Source of the DNA: an uncultured Bacteroidales bacterium
Lineage (GTDB): Bacteria > Bacteroidota > Bacteroidia > Bacteroidales > UBA932
Length of the DNA: 10,807 bases
Direction: 5' to 3'
Assembly: GCA_937898205.1 (NCBI GenBank)
Contig: CALEJC010000256.1
Coordinates: 1 to 10,807 of the forward strand
Below the pieces are notes generated by a model. That model was not told the DNA's origin, ran no database searches, and worked only from the letters and a program-made list of their open reading frames with translations. This document shows, piece after piece, positions 6,799-10,807 of this stretch. Numbering within the stretch: the stretch's first letter is position 1; the number at the start of each line of letters is the position of its first letter. The position numbers and the translations under genes were made by a program.

Positions 6799-7450
6799 CT
6801 CTGCCTAACTCAAGGTCTTCCTTGGTGGTAATCTTGATATTTAGCTTCTCTCCCGGTATAGTATCAACCTTGAGAGAGGCTTTTTCAGCTACAGAAGAGT
6901 CGTCTGTAAAAGACAGATCGTAGGCTTGCTCGTAGGCAGCCTTTATATCCTCCGAATAAAACATCTGCGGAGTCTGCACCGCAGCAATCTTTGTCCTGTC
7001 CGGATGCGCCACCCCTTCCTCCAGACTCTTGAGTGTGTCGACCACCGGGACCACCGGGATCAATGCTCTTGAAGTGGACATCTTCCTGATCATATCTCTG
7101 ATGAGCTGCGGAGAGATAAACGGCCTCACACCGTCGTGAATGGACACAATCGCCCCATCCGGCACTTTTTTAAGCGCATTTTTGACGGAGTGGAAACGTG
7201 TTATGCCACCGGCCACCAGACTATGCTTGTGATCAAAGCAGTTGACCAGACACATCTCTTTCCATGTCTGGAAATGTGCCTTAGGCAGCACTACAATGAC
7301 GTTTAGATCAGGCTCCGCCTCTAAAAAGACCTCAATTGTGTGCTGAAGCACTGACTTGTCGCCAAGAGGCAAAAACTGCTTTGGAGTGTCCCCTCCCATC
7401 CTGGTACCGCTTCCTCCTGCGACAAAAATAGCATAGACTTTTCTTTCCAT
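6773..7450 (-). CDS. ispD: 2-C-methyl-D-erythritol 4-phosphate cytidylyltransferase
   Basis: A complete 225-residue cytoplasmic enzyme of the MEP isoprenoid pathway, transferring CMP from CTP to methylerythritol phosphate. The nucleotide-binding start is IFVAGGSGTRMGGDTPKQFL (8-27), with the conserved R17 and K24. Further motifs are LVAGGITRFHSVKNAL (78-93), VSIHDGVRPF (102-111), PVVDTLK (135-141), the AAVQTPQMF region (156-164), FTDDSSVAE (181-189) and GEKLNIKITTKEDL (200-213). Length and motifs are normal. It is a single minus-strand gene: divergent from mreB across 75 bases, and convergent with the lrp-type gene, whose last 26 bases it overlaps. Isoprenoids supply the undecaprenyl lipid carrier of wall synthesis, which matches the theme of the neighbouring genes, but the gene has its own likely promoter and no proven link. 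Confidence 0.96.
   Translation of the reverse strand: MERKVYAIFVAGGSGTRMGGDTPKQFLPLGDKSVLQHTIEVFLEAEPDLNVIVVLPKAHFQTWKEMCLVNCFDHKHSLVAGGITRFHSVKNALKKVPDGAIVSIHDGVRPFISPQLIRDMIRKMSTSRALIPVVPVVDTLKSLEEGVAHPDRTKIAAVQTPQMFYSEDIKAAYEQAYDLSFTDDSSVAEKASLKVDTIPGEKLNIKITTKEDLELGRAILLLRNS
6844..6885 (+). terminator. Candidate intrinsic terminator of topA-lrp, inside ispD
   Basis: On the plus strand GCTTCTCTC (6844-6852) pairs with GAGAGAGGC (6872-6880) over 9 positions with one T-G wobble. The loop is 19 bases and can form a further 3-base inner stem. The right arm is followed immediately by TTTTT (6881-6885). It sits 45 bases after the lrp stop, in the right place to end that transcript, but within the antisense of the ispD coding region. 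The long loop lowers confidence. Confidence 0.4.
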
Positions 7451-7472
7451 AAAAAAGCTTCAGATTGATAGG

Positions 7473-7480
7473 CAAATTTA
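7473..7480 (-). promoter_or_regulatory. Candidate -7 box for ispD
   Basis: Read on the minus strand this is TAAATTTG, an exact fit to TAnnTTTG. Transcription would start near 7466, about 15 bases before the ispD ATG at 7450, a short leader of the kind common in this phylum. I find no TTTG at the proper -33 distance, so this rests on one box only. Confidence 0.4.
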
Positions 7481-7492
7481 AGTATTTTTAGT

Positions 7493-7500
7493 TATTTTTG
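7493..7500 (+). promoter_or_regulatory. Candidate -7 box for the mreBCD-mrdA operon
   Basis: TATTTTTG fits TAnnTTTG exactly and would place the transcription start near 7507, about 19 bases before the mreB ATG. No good TTTG lies 19-21 bases upstream; the nearest is ATTG at 7464-7467, with a 25-base spacer. The A/T-rich sequence makes chance matches likely, so the confidence is moderate. The mreB leader has no Shine-Dalgarno-like sequence, only AAGCAAAAA before the ATG. Confidence 0.4.
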
Positions 7501-7525
7501 TAACTTAACAAGAATCAAGCAAAAA

Positions 7526-8551
7526 ATGGCATTTTCATTCTTAAATCAGGAACTCGCAATAGACCTTGGTACTGCCAATACGATCATATATCAAAACGAT
7601 AAGATTGTCCTTGACGAGCCAAGCATCGTTGCTATTGACAACAATACAGGCAAGCCTATCGCCATCGGTCAGGAAGCAAAGCTGATGAGCGGTAAGGAAT
7701 ATTCCGGCATCAGGACCATCCGTCCTCTCAGAGACGGCGTGATTGCTGACTTCAATGCTGCGGAAATGATGATCCGCGGATTCATCAAGCGCGCAAGCGG
7801 CAACCGTGCCAGACTTTTCACTCCAAACATCAAGGTTGTAGTGGGCATCCCTTCCGGCTCGACAGAGGTTGAGATCAGAGCTGTGCGTGACTCATCGGAG
7901 CATGCCGGCGGTAGAGATGTCTATCTCATCTACGAGCCGATGGCAGCAGCCCTCGGTATCGGCCTTGACGTGCTCGCACCGCAGGGAAATATGGTTGTAG
8001 ACATCGGTGGCGGTACTACCGAGATTGCTGTTATTTCTCTTGGCGGTCTGGTACATCAGGAGAGCATCCGCACCGCAGGTGATGTATTCACCAGCGACAT
8101 CCAGTATTATCTCCGTCAGCAGCACAATATCAAGGTGGGTGACATCACAGCTGAAAAGATCAAGATCGCCATCGGCGCAGTGATCCCTGACCTTGAGGAA
8201 AACGCTCCGGAGCCATTTGTAGTGAGAGGTCCAAACCTGATGACGGCTCACCCTGTCGAGGCGACCATCACTCATCAGGAGATTGCACACTGCCTGGATA
8301 AGTCCATCGCAAAGATCGAGACCTCTATCCTTCACGTGCTTGAAAACACTCCTCCTGAGCTCTACTCAGACATCGTAGAAAACGGTATCCATCTCTCCGG
8401 CGGCGGCTCTCTCCTCAGAGGTCTTGCCAAGAGACTTACCGACAAAGTCAATATCACATTCCATGTGGCAGACGACCCGCTTCACGCTGTTGCCCGAGGT
8501 ACTTGTGATGCACTTAAAAACACAGATCGTTACCAATTCTTGATGCGATAG
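7526..8551 (+). CDS. mreB: Rod-shape-determining protein MreB (bacterial actin)
   Basis: A complete 341-residue actin-fold ATPase that forms membrane-associated filaments and directs the elongation machinery. The phosphate-1 loop is DLGTANT (13-19), the phosphate-2 loop is DIGGGTTEIAVISLGG (159-174) and the adenosine motif is LSGGGSLLRGL (290-300). EPMAAALG (137-144) is also conserved. The N-terminal MAFSFLNQELAIDLG is the usual form, with a short hydrophobic start that may help membrane contact. The length is normal and nothing is missing. It is the first gene of the mre operon, with mreC beginning 6 bases after its stop. Confidence 0.98.
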   Translation: MAFSFLNQELAIDLGTANTIIYQNDKIVLDEPSIVAIDNNTGKPIAIGQEAKLMSGKEYSGIRTIRPLRDGVIADFNAAEMMIRGFIKRASGNRARLFTPNIKVVVGIPSGSTEVEIRAVRDSSEHAGGRDVYLIYEPMAAALGIGLDVLAPQGNMVVDIGGGTTEIAVISLGGLVHQESIRTAGDVFTSDIQYYLRQQHNIKVGDITAEKIKIAIGAVIPDLEENAPEPFVVRGPNLMTAHPVEATITHQEIAHCLDKSIAKIETSILHVLENTPPELYSDIVENGIHLSGGGSLLRGLAKRLTDKVNITFHVADDPLHAVARGTCDALKNTDRYQFLMR

Positions 8552-8557
8552 ACGAGA

Positions 8558-9385
8558 GTGCAAAGACGACCTACATCATTTGTGATAAGTGCGGCAATCT
8601 TCATCGTTTTGGAGATTGCTGCTCTTGCAATGCTCAGTAGGAGTTCGAGCAAGCAGAATATATGGCTCAATCGAGCTTCAGGCAGCGTCAATGCTTTTCT
8701 CTGGGGCGGCGGCGAGAAGATCCGCACACACTTTATGCTTCAGGATCAGAACGACGAGCTTGTCCGCATCAATGCCGAGCTGCAAGCAAAGCTGCAAGCC
8801 TACGAGCAGGCCGCAGCCGCAGCAAATGAGCAGGCTGCCACAGAAGCTTTGGTCGCCGACCCGAGGTTTAAGTATACCAGCGCAACCATCATCAAGATCA
8901 GTCGCAACACCGCCCACAACTATATCATCATCAACAAAGGTTGGGAGGATGGCATCAAAGAGCAGTCAGGCATCATCTCCGACAACGGAGTGGTGGGCAT
9001 CATCACAGCCGTCGGCAGACATCAAGCCTACGGTATAACCTTGATGAACAACAAATTACGCATCAGCACCAAGGTGGGCAAGGAAGGCATCGACGCTCCT
9101 TTGATGTGGGACGGCATCAGTCCCAACGGAGCAGTTGTCGACGATATCCCTCCCCACTACGATGTAGCAGAGGGTGATACTGTCCGCACCAGCGGATACT
9201 CTTCGCTTTTCCCCGCCGGCATCGCGCTTGGCACTACAGGAGAGAGCAGGCTGGTTGACGGATCAAAGAAGCAGATCAAAGTAAAGCTTTTCCAGAACTT
9301 CAAGACTCTGCACTATGTCACCGTTGTGGAAAATCTTGAGCGCGAGGAAATAATGGCTCTTGAAGAGCAGAGAGGTTATCAATGA
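8558..9385 (+). CDS. mreC: Rod-shape-determining protein MreC
   Basis: A complete 275-residue bitopic inner-membrane protein that links MreB to the periplasmic wall enzymes and activates PBP2. One N-terminal membrane segment (about 7-27) is followed by an alanine- and glutamine-rich coiled coil (about 60-97) and then the periplasmic beta domains. These include the family-typical stretch from RNTAHNYIIINKGWEDGI (116-133) through GIISDNGVVGIIT (138-150), and later GDTVRTSGYSSLFPAGIALG. The start is a GTG six bases after the mreB stop. No ATG in this frame would retain the membrane anchor, so GTG is well supported. The stop overlaps the mreD start as ATGA, indicating translational coupling. Confidence 0.95.
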   Translation: MQRRPTSFVISAAIFIVLEIAALAMLSRSSSKQNIWLNRASGSVNAFLWGGGEKIRTHFMLQDQNDELVRINAELQAKLQAYEQAAAAANEQAATEALVADPRFKYTSATIIKISRNTAHNYIIINKGWEDGIKEQSGIISDNGVVGIITAVGRHQAYGITLMNNKLRISTKVGKEGIDAPLMWDGISPNGAVVDDIPPHYDVAEGDTVRTSGYSSLFPAGIALGTTGESRLVDGSKKQIKVKLFQNFKTLHYVTVVENLEREEIMALEEQRGYQ

Positions 9386-9897
9386 AACAGCCTTGGTTGA
9401 AATATCTGCTCCTGCTGTGCGCTCAGATCCTGCTTTGGAACTTCTTCAACTTCTCGCAGTTTCTGATGATCGCCTACCTTCCGGCATTGGTAATCTGCCT
9501 CACTCTGCGCGCAAGCAGCGCCAGAGATATGATACTGGCATTTATCTTCGGTCTGATCTGCGACTTCTTCTGTGGAGCGCCGCTGGGCTTGACCAGTTTT
9601 GCTCTGGTGGCGGTAGCAGCACTTCGCCGACCGGTCATCATGCTTGTGATGGGTTCGGAAGTGTTTTCTCGCGGAGAGGACGTGTCTCCATACAGACAGG
9701 GATGGGGTAAGATAGCTATAGTTACAACCATCCTGACATTTATCTTCCTGCTGATCTATGTGTGGGTGGACAGCGCCGGCACAAGAGCATTCTGGGTGGA
9801 TCTTCTAAAGGTCAGCCTATCTCTTCTGATCAGCACCCCTATTTCTTTGTATATCATCGAGTTACTCTCACATAAGCAGGAGTCAAAATGGAAATAA
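9382..9897 (+). CDS. mreD: Rod-shape-determining protein MreD
   Basis: A complete 171-residue polytopic inner-membrane protein of the elongasome. Hydrophobic segments lie at about 6-24, 26-43, 48-64, 68-91, 108-132 and 141-163, so five or six membrane passes. The conserved-looking FIFGLICDFFCGAPLGLTSF (54-73) resembles the G-xx-xD-xxxG-xxxG-x(x)F core of MreD proteins. MreD is poorly conserved, so the call rests on hydrophobicity, size, this core and the position between mreC and mrdA. It overlaps mreC by 4 bases and mrdA by 10 bases. Confidence 0.93.
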   Translation: MKQPWLKYLLLLCAQILLWNFFNFSQFLMIAYLPALVICLTLRASSARDMILAFIFGLICDFFCGAPLGLTSFALVAVAALRRPVIMLVMGSEVFSRGEDVSPYRQGWGKIAIVTTILTFIFLLIYVWVDSAGTRAFWVDLLKVSLSLLISTPISLYIIELLSHKQESKWK

Positions 9898-10807
9898 ACC
9901 GCAAAAATAAACTTCTGCTGGGATTGTGGATCGTGGCTTTGGTGCTGATCGGAAAGCTGTTTTATATCCAGATCATCGACAAGGGATATAAGGAAGATGC
10001 CTCCAACAACTCCATGGTCTATGTGGACATCTACCCTCCGAGAGGCATTATTTATGACCGCAACGGAGAGGTCTTGGTGGGAAACACGGTGTGCTATGAT
10101 ATCCTTGTGACTCCACGCGACGTCAAGCAGTTTGATACACTAGCGCTGGCAGTAGCCCTTGATACGACTGCCGATTTCCTCCGCGAGAGGATGCAATATT
10201 ATCGCCAATACCGCTCGCGCATCGGCTACCGCACCGTCACGCTGCTGAAGCAGGTGCCGCCTAGCACATATATAAAATTTGCAGAGCAGGAATACCGTTT
10301 CCCAGGCTTCCGCGCACAAGCCCGCAGCATCAGGGAGTATCCGTTCAACGCCGGCGGCAATCTGCTGGGATATATCTCCGAAGTGGATGCCAACTACATC
10401 AGCAAGCATCCGGAATACGAGGCCGGTGATTATGTGGGTCGCACCGGTCTGGAAGCGGCGATGGAGCAGCAGCTCAAAGGAGAGAAGGGCTACCACATCT
10501 TCTTGCGAGACGCGCGCAACAGGGTGCAGTCTGCATACGCCGAAGGCAAGGAGGACAAGCCTGCAGTGCCGGGCAAAGACATCGTCTCCACTATTGATGC
10601 CCACCTGCAGCAATATGGCCAGCGCCTCATGGAGGGCAAGGTGGGGTCTGTAGTTGCAATTGAACCTTCGACAGGAGAAATCCTTGCAATGGTATCGAGC
10701 CCAGGTATAGATGTGGATGTGCTTTCTGATATCGGCAAGCATTATGCTGAGATCTCAGCCAACCCTCGCAAACCGATGTTTAACCGCACCGTCATGGCGT
10801 CATACCC
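9888..10807 (+). CDS. mrdA: Penicillin-binding protein 2 (elongation transpeptidase), 5' part only
   Basis: The start and 306 codons of a class B PBP, the transpeptidase of the elongasome, cut by the right window edge. One membrane anchor (about 9-28) is followed by IYPPRGIIYDRNGEVLVGN (48-66), the standard start of the PBP dimerisation domain. EYEAGDYVGRTGLEAAMEQQ (176-195) is also typical. The transpeptidase domain begins near VVAIEPSTGEILAMVSSP (255-272). The frame stops at FNRTVMASYP, a few residues before the expected nucleophile motif (PPGSTFK-type), so the catalytic residues are not visible here. The ATG overlaps the last 10 bases of mreD. The order mreB-mreC-mreD-mrdA is standard, and rodA commonly follows. 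No truncation or frameshift is seen in the visible part. Confidence 0.96.
   Translation, partial: MEINRKNKLLLGLWIVALVLIGKLFYIQIIDKGYKEDASNNSMVYVDIYPPRGIIYDRNGEVLVGNTVCYDILVTPRDVKQFDTLALAVALDTTADFLRERMQYYRQYRSRIGYRTVTLLKQVPPSTYIKFAEQEYRFPGFRAQARSIREYPFNAGGNLLGYISEVDANYISKHPEYEAGDYVGRTGLEAAMEQQLKGEKGYHIFLRDARNRVQSAYAEGKEDKPAVPGKDIVSTIDAHLQQYGQRLMEGKVGSVVAIEPSTGEILAMVSSPGIDVDVLSDIGKHYAEISANPRKPMFNRTVMASY

Noticed and set aside
8589..9038. A 149-codon plus-strand frame overlapping mreC.
   Set aside because: The mreC frame has the anchor, coiled coil and family motifs; the alternative is low-complexity Ser/Gln/Pro-rich sequence typical of a shifted frame.
10140..10742. A 200-codon minus-strand open frame opposite mrdA.
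   Set aside because: mrdA in this region reads as a clear PBP2 dimerisation domain; the minus-strand frame shows no family pattern and is a codon-usage shadow.
1..10807. tRNA, rRNA, CRISPR array, insertion sequence, prophage or toxin-antitoxin genes.
   Set aside because: No cloverleaf-like sequence, spaced repeat array, transposase motif or terminal inverted repeats were seen; every region is filled by the genes listed.

Overview
This window is a stretch of chromosome from a member of the Bacteroidota, most likely order Bacteroidales. The evidence is the protein style (TopA with a zinc-free, repeat-type C-terminus; Bacteroidales-type PBP1a, Ddl and MreBCD/PBP2), start sites mostly without a clear Shine-Dalgarno sequence in A/T-rich leaders, and intergenic boxes resembling the Bacteroidetes promoter TTTG-N19..21-TAnnTTTG. 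I cannot assign a genus from the sequence alone.

Layout. Positions 1-3826 are a minus-strand gene run read in the order PBP1a (mrcA), D-Ala-D-Ala ligase (ddl), and a third frame that begins as PrmC and runs off the window. From 3989 the plus strand carries topA and, 8 bases later, an Lrp/AsnC-type regulator. ispD lies on the minus strand and its 3' end overlaps the regulator gene by 26 bases. From 7526 to the right edge is the plus-strand rod-shape operon mreB-mreC-mreD-mrdA, with genes touching or overlapping; mrdA (PBP2) is cut by the window edge just before its catalytic SxxK motif. There is no gene-free stretch over 300 bases; the largest gap (3827-3988) holds the divergent mrcA/topA control region.

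How the genes fit together. Seven of the ten genes concern the cell envelope. Ddl makes the D-Ala-D-Ala end of the peptidoglycan precursor. PBP1a polymerises and cross-links strands. IspD feeds the MEP isoprenoid pathway, which supplies undecaprenyl carriers among other products. MreB, MreC, MreD and PBP2 form the elongasome. TopA, PrmC and the Lrp-type protein are general DNA, translation and regulatory functions.

Most of the window is conserved housekeeping sequence and I see no sign of a defence island, prophage, transposon, CRISPR array or new multi-gene system. The real oddity is at the left edge. An unbroken minus-strand frame of 132 codons starts as the N-terminal domain of PrmC and, at about position 152, becomes sequence resembling the repeat region of Bacteroidales secreted or surface beta-helix (GLUG-like) proteins. 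This is either a chimeric assembly join at a contig end or a real gene fusion. Secondary points of interest are a perfect 19-base palindrome and back-to-back promoters between mrcA and topA, and a terminator-like hairpin for the topA-lrp unit located inside ispD.
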